Counted from the first letter of the stretch, positions 41,185 through 49,433 are shown. The stretch is 64,000 bases of DNA from Dyella sp. 2HG41-7 (GCF_021390675.1 NZ_JAJEJV010000004.1:2046001-2110000), one strand, 5' to 3'. A program made the numbers and translations. Notes: generated by a model from the sequence alone, not told the origin.

Positions 41185-41706
41185 ATGAAGCCCAGTTTGG
41201 ACCCGCTTCACTGGTCGCGTTTGAAGTTCTATCCCCGCCTGTTGCGGATCGGGTGGGAGCGCTACAAGGAGCTCGACCCCGCCACGCAACGCCAGGTAAA
41301 GGGCATCGTGAAGGGCCGGATTCGCGGCGATCACTACAAGGCCATCTCGGAAGCTGTGGGCCTGAACACGTATTACGTGGAGCATTACACGAAGATCCTT
41401 GGCCTCCCTTCGACCCGCGCGTTCCGGATGCGCAAGGTGGCCAAGCTCCGTTACCACGGGCTCTCTGCGCCCGAGGTCGCCGCGCGCATGGGCTTGACGG
41501 TTCGTGCGGTGAACATCCTGCGCGCTCACATGCGCCTCCCGCCTTTCGCGCGCGAAAAGCGACCGCCACGGCACCGCTCCCCGTTGCGCGGCCACATCGC
41601 CACGCTTCACGCGCAAGGGCTCCCGGCCGCCGAGATAGCGGAACGTCTGGGCGTGTCTCGGCAAACCGTGCACATCTGGATCAAGCGGATCACGCGCGCC
41701 GCTTGA
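41185..41706 (+). CDS. Second DNA-binding protein with three HTH repeats
   Basis: 173 aa from ATG 41185 (AAGGAGAC upstream); the ATG at 41158 lacks a site. HTH-like units at about 52-73 (AISEAVGLNTYYVEHYTKIL), 97-116 (EVAARMGLTVRAVNILRAHM) and 150-169 (EIAERLGVSRQTVHIWIKRI). Same design as the 37292 product and also preceded by a shared promoter. It could be the regulator or a regulated member. No catalytic domain. Confidence 0.75.
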   Translation: MKPSLDPLHWSRLKFYPRLLRIGWERYKELDPATQRQVKGIVKGRIRGDHYKAISEAVGLNTYYVEHYTKILGLPSTRAFRMRKVAKLRYHGLSAPEVAARMGLTVRAVNILRAHMRLPPFAREKRPPRHRSPLRGHIATLHAQGLPAAEIAERLGVSRQTVHIWIKRITRAA

Positions 41707-41725
41707 AAAACATCGACAGCAAATG

Positions 41726-41748
41726 AAAAAGGGCCCTGGGGCCCTTTT
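41726..41748. terminator. Bidirectional terminator
   Basis: AAAAAGGGCCC-tgg-GGGCCCTTTTC: perfect 6-bp stem bordered by A- and T-runs between convergent genes. Confidence 0.88.
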
Positions 41749-41767
41749 CATTGCGGACCGCTGCGAT

Positions 41768-42109
41768 TTACGGCTGAGGCTTGCAGGACATCACGATGGC
41801 GTTGTGCACGTTCAGCGCCATCGCGCTGCCCATGGCCGCCTGACCTTCCATGTAGCGATCGACCTTGGCGGTCAAATCAGCCACGTCCGCCCCCTTCACG
41901 CACGACTGGATGGCAGCGAAACCCTGGGGGACGAGAACGCTTTCAGCGTCGAGGATGCCCGCCACGTATTTCTCGCGCGCGTCCTGGCTCAGGGCCTTGT
42001 AATGCGTCGGGGTGATGAACTGAATCACCGAGACCTGGGCAAACAGGGCAGGGGTGGCCAGCGCCAGGGCGGCGCCGAAAACGATTTTCTTGATCAAGAC
42101 GAGCTCCAT
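41768..42109 (-). CDS. Small periplasmic protein, Rap1a/Tai-like
   Basis: 113 aa with a signal peptide (KKIVFGAALALATPALFA|QVS). The mature part shows YVAGILDAESVL, then SCVKGADVADLTAKVDRYM and a final cysteine (VMSCKP), similar in layout to Rap1a/Tai immunity-type proteins, which protect the periplasm from T6SS amidases. The match is by pattern only; a pilus or entry-exclusion role is also possible. Confidence 0.55.
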   Translation of the reverse strand: MELVLIKKIVFGAALALATPALFAQVSVIQFITPTHYKALSQDAREKYVAGILDAESVLVPQGFAAIQSCVKGADVADLTAKVDRYMEGQAAMGSAMALNVHNAIVMSCKPQP

Positions 42110-42585
42110 GTTGCCGGCGTCCTGCCGGTTTCACCCTGTATCGGCCAGCAGCGCGAAAGATGAAGTCACGAGCCGGTGCACGATGCCCGCTGGGCACCGC
42201 GTGGACAGCCGGATGGACGACACGTGGACAAGCCTTCGGCTTCCCCACCTGATCGCCCACGCGCCTGCCCACCCTTCGCGCACCGAAAGTCCAAAACACC
42301 ATCTGCAACCACGCCTGGGGCTCGCGGGGCCCCTGGCTCACAAGAGCAATCGATCAAAGGCAAAAGCAGCCCTCACGCTCGGCTTCCCCGGTCAAGAGAC
42401 GCTCGGGGGTCCGTGTCAGTCGGCCGCCCGTGTCACTTCGTTCCCGCGCCATGCGGCCTCCATCCCGCTCCAACCCCCTCTCTTCTGCTCTTGACCGCGC
42501 CTCTCTCCGGGCGGGGCGGCTGCCATCGGCAGCGTGTTCGCACCCGCTGCCCTTACAGGGCCAGCAATGACAAAGGAGAGGAAGC
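42110..42585. other. Gene-free region with small repeats
   Basis: 476 nt between divergent genes. It contains GCCCGCTGGGC, a direct repeat GTGGACA-GCC / GTGGACAAGCC around 42200-42230, and a ribosome site for the 42586 gene at its right end. Open frames through it are shadows without starts. No shared operator. Nothing else supported. Confidence 0.4.
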
Positions 42586-42771
42586 ATGTTCCACACACTC
42601 GGCTATCGCGGCCATCACATCCAGCTCAGCACCCCCGATCGGCACTCGAAGGAAGAGATCCGCGTGCGCATCGGTCACACGGACGGCGGTTTCCACCTGG
42701 TGCAAGTCCGCACATTGATCGGTGCCATGCGCGCCATCACCCGCCACGTTCGCCAGGAGAAGCAGGCATGA
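42586..42771 (+). CDS. Small hypothetical protein
   Basis: 61 aa, ATG 42586 with the strong ribosome site AAAGGAGAGG. Basic, His-rich start (YRGHHIQLSTPDRHSKEEIR). Overlaps the next gene by 4 nt. No family recognised. Confidence 0.55.
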   Translation: MFHTLGYRGHHIQLSTPDRHSKEEIRVRIGHTDGGFHLVQVRTLIGAMRAITRHVRQEKQA

Positions 42772-43202
42772 GCGACAACGCCGGCAATCCGTTTGAAGGG
42801 GCTCCGATCATCTTTGCTTACACCCGAAAGATGGCGCTGGCCGATGGTGTGCTCGTTGAGCTGAAGGAAGCTCCGCACCAGGGTTTCAAGATCCACACCG
42901 CTTGCACCGAGCGCGTGTGGGCCTCCCTGATCGCCTGGCCGTTCGCCAGCAACAAGGAGGGCATGCAGCGGATCCGGGAAGAAGCCCTGTTGCGCGCCGC
43001 GTTCCTGTCTGTTCGGACGAAGATCCAGATGGAGCGGGCAGGGGTGCCGGATGCCCAGCCCGACCGTTGCGATTTTCACGTGCAAGCCGTGATCTACGAC
43101 GAAGGTGAACCGGTCACGCGGGACGTGCAGCTCTACATGATGATCGGACCTGGTGACACACCGCAGCCGGTGTCCACGATCATGTTCGTGGACGAGGACT
43201 GA
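42768..43202 (+). CDS. DUF6573-like hypothetical protein
   Basis: 144 aa from ATG 42768, overlapping the previous stop. The N-terminus IIFAYTRKMALADGVLVELK resembles the small plasmid-borne family that begins IYSYTRxxAxxDGVLxD (DUF6573-type). Function of that family is unknown to me. Confidence 0.6.
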   Translation: MSDNAGNPFEGAPIIFAYTRKMALADGVLVELKEAPHQGFKIHTACTERVWASLIAWPFASNKEGMQRIREEALLRAAFLSVRTKIQMERAGVPDAQPDRCDFHVQAVIYDEGEPVTRDVQLYMMIGPGDTPQPVSTIMFVDED

Positions 43203-43205
43203 CTC

Positions 43206-43553
43206 ATGGCCGACGTCTACTCATGGCACGAGGGCACCCTTTGGGGTGTCCTCGATGATGACCTGAGGGTGCGCCTGGGCGTGTGCGAGCAGGCCGGGGG
43301 AATCTGGATTGGGGTCGATGCGCGCTTGTGGGATGACCGCCCCGACCAAGCCAGCTACACGCACGACGACTTCAACCGCTACCAACCGGACGAAATCACC
43401 GTGGGGGACGACGGGCTGCTCACGGCCTTGCATCGGCACGCCACCGCCCAGCCCGTCGAGTTTCGATCGGGGTTCACGGTGCGGATGCCCGTGGCCTTCG
43501 TTGAGCCATTGCGCGCCGCGTTGGCTGCCGTGACCGCCCAACTCAAGGGGTAA
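43206..43553 (+). CDS. Hypothetical acidic protein
   Basis: 115 aa, 3 nt after the preceding stop. Trp- and Asp-rich (GIWIGVDARLWDDRPDQASY). No family recognised. Converges on the GIY-YIG gene. Confidence 0.55.
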   Translation: MADVYSWHEGTLWGVLDDDLRVRLGVCEQAGGIWIGVDARLWDDRPDQASYTHDDFNRYQPDEITVGDDGLLTALHRHATAQPVEFRSGFTVRMPVAFVEPLRAALAAVTAQLKG

Positions 43554-43568
43554 AGAGCACCCCGGCGA

Positions 43569-44009
43569 TCAAACGGGGTGGCGCAGGATCAGCACAACAC
43601 TGGCCAGCGCCGCTCCCTGCCAGGCTGCCCATTGCAGCCACCAAGGGATGCTCCATCCGTTGCGCCGGTGTGCGCGCGGCCACTTGCACGTGGCGGCGAG
43701 CCGGTAGCGATCGGGTGTCATCCGGTTAGTGGCGTTGACGGTGAATGTGTTGTTCTGGCGGTCGCGGGCGACGATGGTCCAGCCGGCTGACTGCCCGACA
43801 TAGCGCCAGGCGTATTCGTGTTCCTCTGCATCCGCGAGGGTGCCCTGGCAATCCCCGAGGTGCACCATCTTGAAGGGTTCGCCCCAAGCCTTGCTGTGCT
43901 GACTCTGGCGACGACGCAGGTCTACGGATTGCCCAATGTAGGCTCTTCCAGATCGCCAGAGGAGCGCGTAGAGGTGGCGCGTGCGCGTGCGGTAGGCTTG
44001 ATCACTCAC
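43569..44009 (-). CDS. GIY-YIG-type nuclease with C-terminal membrane helix
   Basis: 146 aa. YALLWRSGRAYIGQSVDLRR matches the GIY-YIG core (second YIG intact, first triplet changed to YAL), with the catalytic-type Arg in DLRRRQSQH and a Glu in ADAEEHEYAWR. The C-terminus has a hydrophobic segment (WWLQWAAWQGAALASVVLIL), unusual for this family and suggesting membrane anchoring. Overlaps the HNH gene, so it is the third gene of a minus-strand operon RHH-HNH-GIY. Confidence 0.65.
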   Translation of the reverse strand: MSDQAYRTRTRHLYALLWRSGRAYIGQSVDLRRRQSQHSKAWGEPFKMVHLGDCQGTLADAEEHEYAWRYVGQSAGWTIVARDRQNNTFTVNATNRMTPDRYRLAATCKWPRAHRRNGWSIPWWLQWAAWQGAALASVVLILRHPV

Positions 44010-44961
44010 GGTTGCGCCTCCGGTATGGCTTCCACTTGGGCTTGTTGCGCTTGGGGCGATCCTTCGCCAATTCGCGTTTCACGAGGTCGCGGAAATTGGG
44101 CGACCACATCCGCCAGTCCGAGGCACCCTGGGGCGCGAGGTGCGGGAAGCCGTCGAGTTCCAGGGACAGGACCCACGCATTGATGTCGATGAGGGACCAG
44201 ATGGCTTCGAGGGCGGCCGTTGGCTTGTCGAACGTGAAGCCGATGACCCCAGATCCATCATTGAGCGGTTCCCCCTTCAATCCCTTGAGGATGAACAGGG
44301 CAGCCTGTGGCACATGCCAGCCCAGCTTCCAGCCGATGAACGTGCCAGCCGTCGTCATCGAGGCATAGACCTTAAAGCGAGGGTGTTGCCATCGGGCTTC
44401 CAGCATCCGGCCAATCATTCGATCCGTCCTCACCTTCACCGGATCGCGGCTGAAGTGATTGAAGGCACGGCGATGCTCGGCCATGCGCAGCGCGAGCAGC
44501 CGCTTGCGCACATTTGGGGACCGGGCCTTGCCCCATTCCAACCAATCGAGACTGCCCTTGAGCGTGTTGCAGGAGTAGCAGGCCAACACCGTTGCACCGT
44601 TGAGCATTCCCCCCGAGGCATGCGGGAGCAGGTGATCCGCACACGGGCGCAAGCGACGTTCCGTGGGGGTGGCCTCATCCGGGTGCAAGAGCTTGACGCC
44701 GCAATAGGCGCACTTGCCGCCCCACTCTTTGAAGAGCTTTCGGTGACTCCAAGCCTGCCCGCCGTGGCTCCATGGCTTCATCCGCGCGATCTTGCCCGTG
44801 AACGCCGCGAGGGCCTCCGGGTTCACCGGCACGGTCCACTCAGGGGTCCATGGGCGGGGCGGTGGGTTGGCCGCCAGCTCACGGATGCTGGGCAACGAGC
44901 GCAGGTGGTCAATGATGTCCTGAGCCTGCTCACGCGTGATGGAGAAGAGCGGGTGGGCCAT
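44002..44961 (-). CDS. HNH endonuclease
   Basis: 319 aa from ATG 44961; a GTG lies one codon before. HNH domain: CAYCGVKLL (zinc pair), ADHLLPHASGG (catalytic DH), NGATVLACYSCNTLKGS (N and zinc pair), at about residues 84-140. The C-terminal half is unrelated to what I know. It starts inside the stop of the RHH gene. Homing, restriction or DNA-nicking roles are all open. Confidence 0.78.
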   Translation of the reverse strand: MAHPLFSITREQAQDIIDHLRSLPSIRELAANPPPRPWTPEWTVPVNPEALAAFTGKIARMKPWSHGGQAWSHRKLFKEWGGKCAYCGVKLLHPDEATPTERRLRPCADHLLPHASGGMLNGATVLACYSCNTLKGSLDWLEWGKARSPNVRKRLLALRMAEHRRAFNHFSRDPVKVRTDRMIGRMLEARWQHPRFKVYASMTTAGTFIGWKLGWHVPQAALFILKGLKGEPLNDGSGVIGFTFDKPTAALEAIWSLIDINAWVLSLELDGFPHLAPQGASDWRMWSPNFRDLVKRELAKDRPKRNKPKWKPYRRRNRE

Positions 44962-45299
44962 CACTCACCCCCAGAAAGTTTTTCAAGCGGCGCACGGACA
45001 CCACGGGGGCCACGATCCTTGGAGCGCGGATGCACCTGCAGCAGATAGCGCATGCGGGCCTCATGGATGTGTGCCGACATTTCCCCGTGATGACGTTGAG
45101 CCAGAAGGATGGCCGCCGTCAGATAAGTGGAGTCGCTCACATCAAGGGCGGAAGCGTCCTGCTCCAGAATGGCTGAGGCACCCGTGGGCAGGTGGAACGT
45201 GCGAATGCCACGGTCGTCCTTGTGCTTCTCCTTCCAACGGCGCTTTCGTTCGGAAGGAGAGAGTGGACGACCATCAGGGCGAACGAGTGGCGTGGACAT
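44961..45299 (-). CDS. Small basic protein, possibly ribbon-helix-helix
   Basis: 112 aa from ATG 45299. A basic head (SERKRRWKEKHKDDRG) is followed by strand-helix-helix order (IRTFHLPTGASAILEQDASA, then SDSTYLTAAILLAQRH), as in RHH or regulators of toxin/nuclease operons. Leads the minus-strand operon with the two nuclease genes; may control it. Confidence 0.55.
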   Translation of the reverse strand: MSTPLVRPDGRPLSPSERKRRWKEKHKDDRGIRTFHLPTGASAILEQDASALDVSDSTYLTAAILLAQRHHGEMSAHIHEARMRYLLQVHPRSKDRGPRGVRAPLEKLSGGE

Positions 45300-45766
45300 G
45301 AGGGAACCGAGTGAAGGGGAGGGATACCTTCAAGCTCCCAAAAATCCGCTCCTTGGCAACCCCCAAAACCGAAGCAAGAGCCGACCCCAGAGCAAAAGCA
45401 AAATGCCGCCACTGAAAAGCTGTGGCGGGAAAAGCATGAAGCCAAGAACGTCCTCGATGTTCCATATCACTTAGTTGTATGTAGAACATCTGAGGACACA
45501 CGCTGCGCTCCTTCGGAGGGGTGACAGAACGTAATACGCAAAAGCAGGAAAACCCAATCCCCACAAGCGCCAAGCCGCACTGCACGCCGGCATGCGCTGC
45601 GCGCCCCCTGCTGACTGACACGCGCCCCCAAAAGCACGGAAAACCCCTTGTTTTGCAGGCCCGAGCGCGAGATACGCCCCGGGGGCTTGCCAAGCGGCGA
45701 TTTTCTGCAAGGTTGGATCTACAGAGGTCGAGCGACCTCTCCACTTTCGCCGAGCCCCGCCGCCTC
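45300..45766. other. Gene-free region with inverted repeats: candidate origin of transfer
   Basis: 467 nt without a supported gene, between the nuclease operon and a TrwA-like RHH gene. Inverted repeats: CCGCCAC...GTGGCGG (45406-45428), GATGTTC...GAACATC (45456-45490, AT-rich loop), CTCC-ttc-GGAG (45508-45518), AGAGGTCG-ag-CGACCTCT (45723-45740). The minus strand at 45544-45521 reads TTTTGCGTATTACGTTCTG, which shares TGCGTATT with the nic region of the MOBF plasmid R388 as I recall it. The element has a MOBF relaxase. This is an inference, not proof. Confidence 0.45.
45723..45740. promoter_or_regulatory. Palindrome before the RHH gene
   Basis: AGAGGTCG-ag-CGACCTCT, 8-nt perfect arms with a 2-nt spacer, 27 nt before the RHH start at 45767. 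A likely autoregulatory operator or relaxosome site. Confidence 0.5.
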
Positions 45767-46150
45767 ATGTCCACGTCCGTTTCCCTTCGCTTGTCCCCCG
45801 GCCAGCTCGCCGCCCTGGATGCATTGGTGCGTCAAGAGGGCGGCACGGTCACCGGCCACATCCGCACGGGTCTGACCTTCCGCCTCGACCTGGGTGAGCA
45901 CCGCAAGGCCATTCGACAGATCGTCAACGAGGAGCTGAAAGCCGCACTCGCCGAACAGCAAGCCGAGTGGGCCGGTGTGCGCGAGCAGATGGTCGAGGCC
46001 AACGCCATCACCGTTGAAAGCTTCGGCCAGCTCCTCGCCAGTTTCTTGAACAAGCTCGGCGACCTCGCCCCGCACGTGCCGGCTCCGGCGCCTTCCGACA
46101 CCTCCACCACTTCCACGGGCGGCAGCGACATGCCGCGCCGCTCCCGCTGA
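45767..46150 (+). CDS. Ribbon-helix-helix protein, TrwA-like relaxosome accessory candidate
   Basis: 127 aa from ATG 45767; the frame upstream to 45521 runs through the candidate oriT. The N-terminus STSVSLRLSPGQLAALDALV then TVTGHIRTGLTFRL is an RHH fold like TrwA of R388 (IQVRLSPEKQALLE). The C-terminus is a helical stalk and an S/T tail. In MOBF systems such a protein binds oriT and represses its own promoter. Position beside the inverted-repeat region supports this. Confidence 0.65.
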   Translation: MSTSVSLRLSPGQLAALDALVRQEGGTVTGHIRTGLTFRLDLGEHRKAIRQIVNEELKAALAEQQAEWAGVREQMVEANAITVESFGQLLASFLNKLGDLAPHVPAPAPSDTSTTSTGGSDMPRRSR

Positions 46151-46169
46151 TCCCCTACGAGGCCTGCCC

Positions 46170-46739
46170 ATGTTTGCCCACGATCCCGACAAAGACCTCC
46201 CGACCGAACGTGAACTGGCTGTTGCCGAAGAGGTGCGCTTGTTCGCCACCATCCAACGCGCCTGGCTCTTCCCGCGCATCGGGGCGACGTTCAACGCGCA
46301 CGCCACCGAGAAGCTGGTGCACGTGTGGAGCACGCTGATTGATGGCATCGAGCAAAGCACCCGGCGCATCACGGGCGCCCGCCTGTCGCTGCCCACCCGA
46401 CACATCGATGCGCTGCTGAAGGACAACGCCGACCCGCAGGCCATCCGCGTGCTGCCGCTCATTCGTGTGCTCCCAGTGATCGGCGCTTCGGTGCAGACGG
46501 GCCCCGTGGGCGCCCTGGAACTGATCACGCGCCTGGTGGACGCCGGCTACCGGGTGAGCGGCGAAGAAGTGGACGCCATCACCGCAGCGTTCGGCCATTC
46601 CATCAACCAGGCGCTGTCCGGCGCGGAGTGGCTGGCCGCCGGCTGTCCCTCGGTCGTCCTGCACAACGTGGATGCCGAACAGCACACGGTCACCCCGACT
46701 GTCGCCGCCGGTGCGACCGAAGCATCCCGTTCCTGCTGA
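46170..46739 (+). CDS. Hypothetical protein
   Basis: 189 aa, 20 nt after the RHH gene. Helical (AEEVRLFATIQRAWLFPRIG), no signal peptide or membrane helix. No family recognised. Likely same transcription unit as the RHH gene and the membrane proteins that follow. Confidence 0.58.
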   Translation: MFAHDPDKDLPTERELAVAEEVRLFATIQRAWLFPRIGATFNAHATEKLVHVWSTLIDGIEQSTRRITGARLSLPTRHIDALLKDNADPQAIRVLPLIRVLPVIGASVQTGPVGALELITRLVDAGYRVSGEEVDAITAAFGHSINQALSGAEWLAAGCPSVVLHNVDAEQHTVTPTVAAGATEASRSC

Positions 46740-46783
46740 CCCCGTTTCGCTGCCATCCCTCTCAACCCGCCAAGGAGCCCTTT

Positions 46784-46999
46784 ATGAAAACCCCCTCACT
46801 CCCCGCCATCGCCAGGATCGCCATTGCCTTCGCTGCTGTCGTGGCCCTCGCTGTTAGCTCCGTCCATTTCTTCCAAATCCCGGCCACGGTCTTCATGGCC
46901 GCCGGTTGGTGGTGGATGGACATCGCCGGGTTGCTGATCAGCACGACGGTGTGGATCCACCGCGCGACCCGCACCGCGCCGGTTCCCCTTCCGGCCTGA
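46784..46999 (+). CDS. Small two-helix membrane protein
   Basis: 71 aa from ATG 46784 (CAAGGAG upstream). Two hydrophobic stretches (IAIAFAAVVALAVSSVHFF and VFMAAGWWWMDIAGLLI) with a short basic tail. No family recognised. Confidence 0.55.
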   Translation: MKTPSLPAIARIAIAFAAVVALAVSSVHFFQIPATVFMAAGWWWMDIAGLLISTTVWIHRATRTAPVPLPA

Positions 47000-47067
47000 G
47001 TCGTTCGGACCGATCCCCACGGTCTGCCCCGCAACACCCACTTCCCACATCGAAAGAGGTAACACCC

Positions 47068-47733
47068 ATGAACCACAAGATCACTCGGGCCACCTTGGCC
47101 CTCACCATCAGCGTCGCCCTGGCTGTGACCAGCGGTTGCGCGACGATCGATAGCACCACGCAGTCGCTGGGGCATGCGGTCGGGATCAAGAACGACAACA
47201 CCGCCTCGGCCGTCTCCGGCGGCGTCATCGGTTGCGGCGCTGGCGCCCTGATCGGCCATTTCCTCGGGAAGAGCGCGCTGGCCGGTTGCGCTGTGGGCGC
47301 AGCCACGGGTGCCATTGCGTCGGTGCAGATCCACAAGCATGAACTGGAGAAGGCCCGTGCCCTGGCCGCCGAAGCCGAAGCCACCAAGGGTGTGACCGCC
47401 ACGGTCGCCACCAAGACCGTCGATGCGAAGGACGACAACGGCCAGCCGACGAAGACCGAAGCGCTCGACAAGCTGACCATCACGCTGCCGGGCAAGGACG
47501 TCCAGACGCATGCGCCGGCCGTGCAGCGCATCCTGGAGAAGGCCGCGACTGTGGCCGACAGCTCGGCTGAGCAGACGACCATTGAGGTCAAGGGCACGTT
47601 GTCCGAGCGCACGTGGATGACGTCGCAGCTTCGCGGGGCGTTCAAGGTGGACAGCACGGTCAAGCTGATCCAGACCGATGCCCAGGTGCCCAGCCTGGTG
47701 ATCAGCCCGATCCCGACCCCGGCGCAGCACTGA
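47068..47733 (+). CDS. Lipoprotein with glycine-zipper segment
   Basis: 221 aa from ATG 47068 (GAAAGAGG). Signal with lipobox VTSGC (lipidated Cys24). Residues 45-85 are a Gly-zipper (SGGVIGCGAGALIGHFLG and GCAVGAATGAIAS), as in YiaD-like outer-membrane proteins. The C-terminal part (THAPAVQRILEKAATVADS, IEVKGTLSERTW) has loose OmpA-like spacing. Likely an envelope component of the transfer machine. Its stop overlaps the next start. Confidence 0.65.
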   Translation: MNHKITRATLALTISVALAVTSGCATIDSTTQSLGHAVGIKNDNTASAVSGGVIGCGAGALIGHFLGKSALAGCAVGAATGAIASVQIHKHELEKARALAAEAEATKGVTATVATKTVDAKDDNGQPTKTEALDKLTITLPGKDVQTHAPAVQRILEKAATVADSSAEQTTIEVKGTLSERTWMTSQLRGAFKVDSTVKLIQTDAQVPSLVISPIPTPAQH

Positions 47734-47903
47734 TGGTCACCTTTGACCCCGCCCTGCGTGCCGAGCTGGCCTGGTTGCCGGTGTTCCTCGCCAGCGAGGC
47801 GCACCAGCACCCGGTCCTCTCGGCCTGCATCGTCGTGGTGGAGCAGGGGCGCTTCGTGCGTCCCCTGGCCTCGGCCGACGAGTGCCCTGTAGATAAGGAG
47901 TAA
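47733..47903 (+). CDS. Very small hypothetical protein
   Basis: 56 aa starting at ATG 47733, overlapping the lipoprotein stop (TGATG). It keeps an open frame with a normal codon pattern and ends 3 nt before the next gene. No family recognised. Confidence 0.48.
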   Translation: MVTFDPALRAELAWLPVFLASEAHQHPVLSACIVVVEQGRFVRPLASADECPVDKE

Positions 47904-47906
47904 GTC

Positions 47907-48587
47907 ATGTCCAGACTTTTGAAGCAGTTCAACGGAGGCAGCACGACCGCTGCCCCACCGACCCAGGCTCCCGCGACGGCCTCTACCGATTTCTTCTCAA
48001 CGGACACGAAAGCCCGCGCTCATGAAGCGGCCAAGGTCGCGCGCGAGACCTTCGCTCAGGGCAAGGAACGCCTGGCCAACCTGACGTTGCCCAAAGTCTC
48101 GATGCCGAAGATTCCCGCCAAGGTCCTGGGTGCTGGGATCGCCGTGCTGGCACTCGCGGCGGGAGCAGGGTGGTGGTTCACCCGTGCACCAGCGCCGAAG
48201 CCGGCGCCGATCGCGGTGGCACCTTCCACGCTGGCACCGGCTCTCGTTGTCGTGGCGCCTTCGACGCCGAAGCCTGCACCGGCCGTCAGCGCGCCGACGC
48301 CTGCAGTGGCGATCGCGCCGCAACCCGTGACTCCCGCTCCCGCACCGGTGACCCCGGTTGCCCCCGTGGCACAGGTGACCCCATCGCCCATTTCCGCGCC
48401 GACTCCAGAGGTTGAAGGATCACAGAAAGCCGCGCCGGTGCCGGTCAAGAGTCCGACGCCGGAGGAGATCCGCGCACGGTGGGCCCAGAACGTCCACGTG
48501 GTGAAACCGACGCCGAAGCCCGCGGCCAAACCTAAATACGAGCAGGACGCAGACGCGGCGTTGAACGCCTGGAAAAAAAGTCACTGA
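47907..48587 (+). CDS. Membrane protein with long Pro/Ala-rich periplasmic arm
   Basis: 226 aa. A cytoplasmic head of ~70 residues, one membrane helix (VLGAGIAVLALAAGAGWWF), then ~110 residues rich in Pro, Ala and Val (APAPKPAPIAVAPST) and a charged tail (KYEQDADAALNAWKKSH). The layout recalls TonB or VirB10 arms that span the periplasm, but no VirB10/TrbI fold is visible. AAGGAG ribosome site. Confidence 0.6.
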   Translation: MSRLLKQFNGGSTTAAPPTQAPATASTDFFSTDTKARAHEAAKVARETFAQGKERLANLTLPKVSMPKIPAKVLGAGIAVLALAAGAGWWFTRAPAPKPAPIAVAPSTLAPALVVVAPSTPKPAPAVSAPTPAVAIAPQPVTPAPAPVTPVAPVAQVTPSPISAPTPEVEGSQKAAPVPVKSPTPEEIRARWAQNVHVVKPTPKPAAKPKYEQDADAALNAWKKSH

Positions 48588-48627
48588 GCAGGGATTGCCA
48601 AGCAGCTTTTTTCTGCAAAAACATTTG

Positions 48628-48650
48628 AGAGGGCTCCGGCTCTCTCTTCT
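48628..48650 (+). terminator. Hairpin after the Pro-rich membrane protein gene
   Basis: GAGAGgGctccgg-CTCTC arms followed by TTCTCC; the T-run is short, so termination may be partial. Confidence 0.4.
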
Positions 48651-48670
48651 CCCCGCCTCAAGAGAGCCCC

Positions 48671-49423
48671 ATGGAAACGATCTCCCTTACCTCAAAAGTC
48701 CTGCACCGCCTCGGTTCGATCTTTGTCGGAACGCCCGAGTCCTTGGGCATGGACGCGGATTTCTATTTCGACATGGGCGACCGCGTGCAGCCCTTGCCCC
48801 AGGACATCCGCAAGCGCGACGTGCTCGCGGACAAGCTCATGACGAACGTCTACCGCCTCAGCCTGACCAACCGCCTTGGGCTGGTCCTGAGCGGCCTGTG
48901 CTTCGCCGTCGTCCTGGGTCTGAGTCTGGTGAGTGTGCAACTCACCAAGTGGGGGATGGACATCAAGACCAAATACGAGGCGCATGAGGTGAAGGTGGAG
49001 GCCCAGCACAAGGCGGATGCGATCAAGGCCCTCGGCGACATCACTCAAGCCAACTGCGCGTCGCATCTCAGCGACATCAATGACCTGTCGAGCAACCAGA
49101 AGCCGATCAAGGACTGGTCCGACGACGACCACGCGCTCATGAATTTCACTCAGAACTGCGTGGCCCAGGAATTCGTCGCGGCCTCGACCACCCTGCCGGT
49201 GCAATACCACGTCCGGAAGTTCTCCCAGACCTCCCTCGGTGTCGTGGGCCCGCAAACCTGCCAGGCGCACGTGGCCGACTTCAATGCGCTCACGGCCAAG
49301 GATCACTGGCGCTACAGCATCGACCCGGACGACATCGCCTTGGGCAGTTTCCTGTCGAGCTGTCAGCTTCGCGGCTTCATCCGCACCGCGGACATGAACG
49401 CTCCCCACCCCGTTTATCAATGA
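48671..49423 (+). CDS. Single-pass membrane protein
   Basis: 250 aa. Cytoplasmic N-terminus, one membrane helix at about 66-90 (NRLGLVLSGLCFAVVLGLSL) and a periplasmic part with cysteines at four positions (ANCASH, QNCVAQ, QTCQAH, SSCQLR), which could form disulfides. No family recognised. Belongs to the membrane-protein cluster that ends with the TraG-like ATPase. Confidence 0.6.
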   Translation: METISLTSKVLHRLGSIFVGTPESLGMDADFYFDMGDRVQPLPQDIRKRDVLADKLMTNVYRLSLTNRLGLVLSGLCFAVVLGLSLVSVQLTKWGMDIKTKYEAHEVKVEAQHKADAIKALGDITQANCASHLSDINDLSSNQKPIKDWSDDDHALMNFTQNCVAQEFVAASTTLPVQYHVRKFSQTSLGVVGPQTCQAHVADFNALTAKDHWRYSIDPDDIALGSFLSSCQLRGFIRTADMNAPHPVYQ

Positions 49424-49433
49424 GGACCCCGCC

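Noticed and set aside
42176-42718. 180-codon open frame over the gene-free region
   Set aside because: It is Ser/Arg/Pro-rich, has no ribosome site and covers the better-supported genes at 42586 and 42768 in another frame.
45521-45766. N-terminal extension of the RHH protein into the inverted-repeat region
   Set aside because: The extension is low complexity, crosses the palindrome at 45723-45740, and ATG 45767 gives a normal RHH start.
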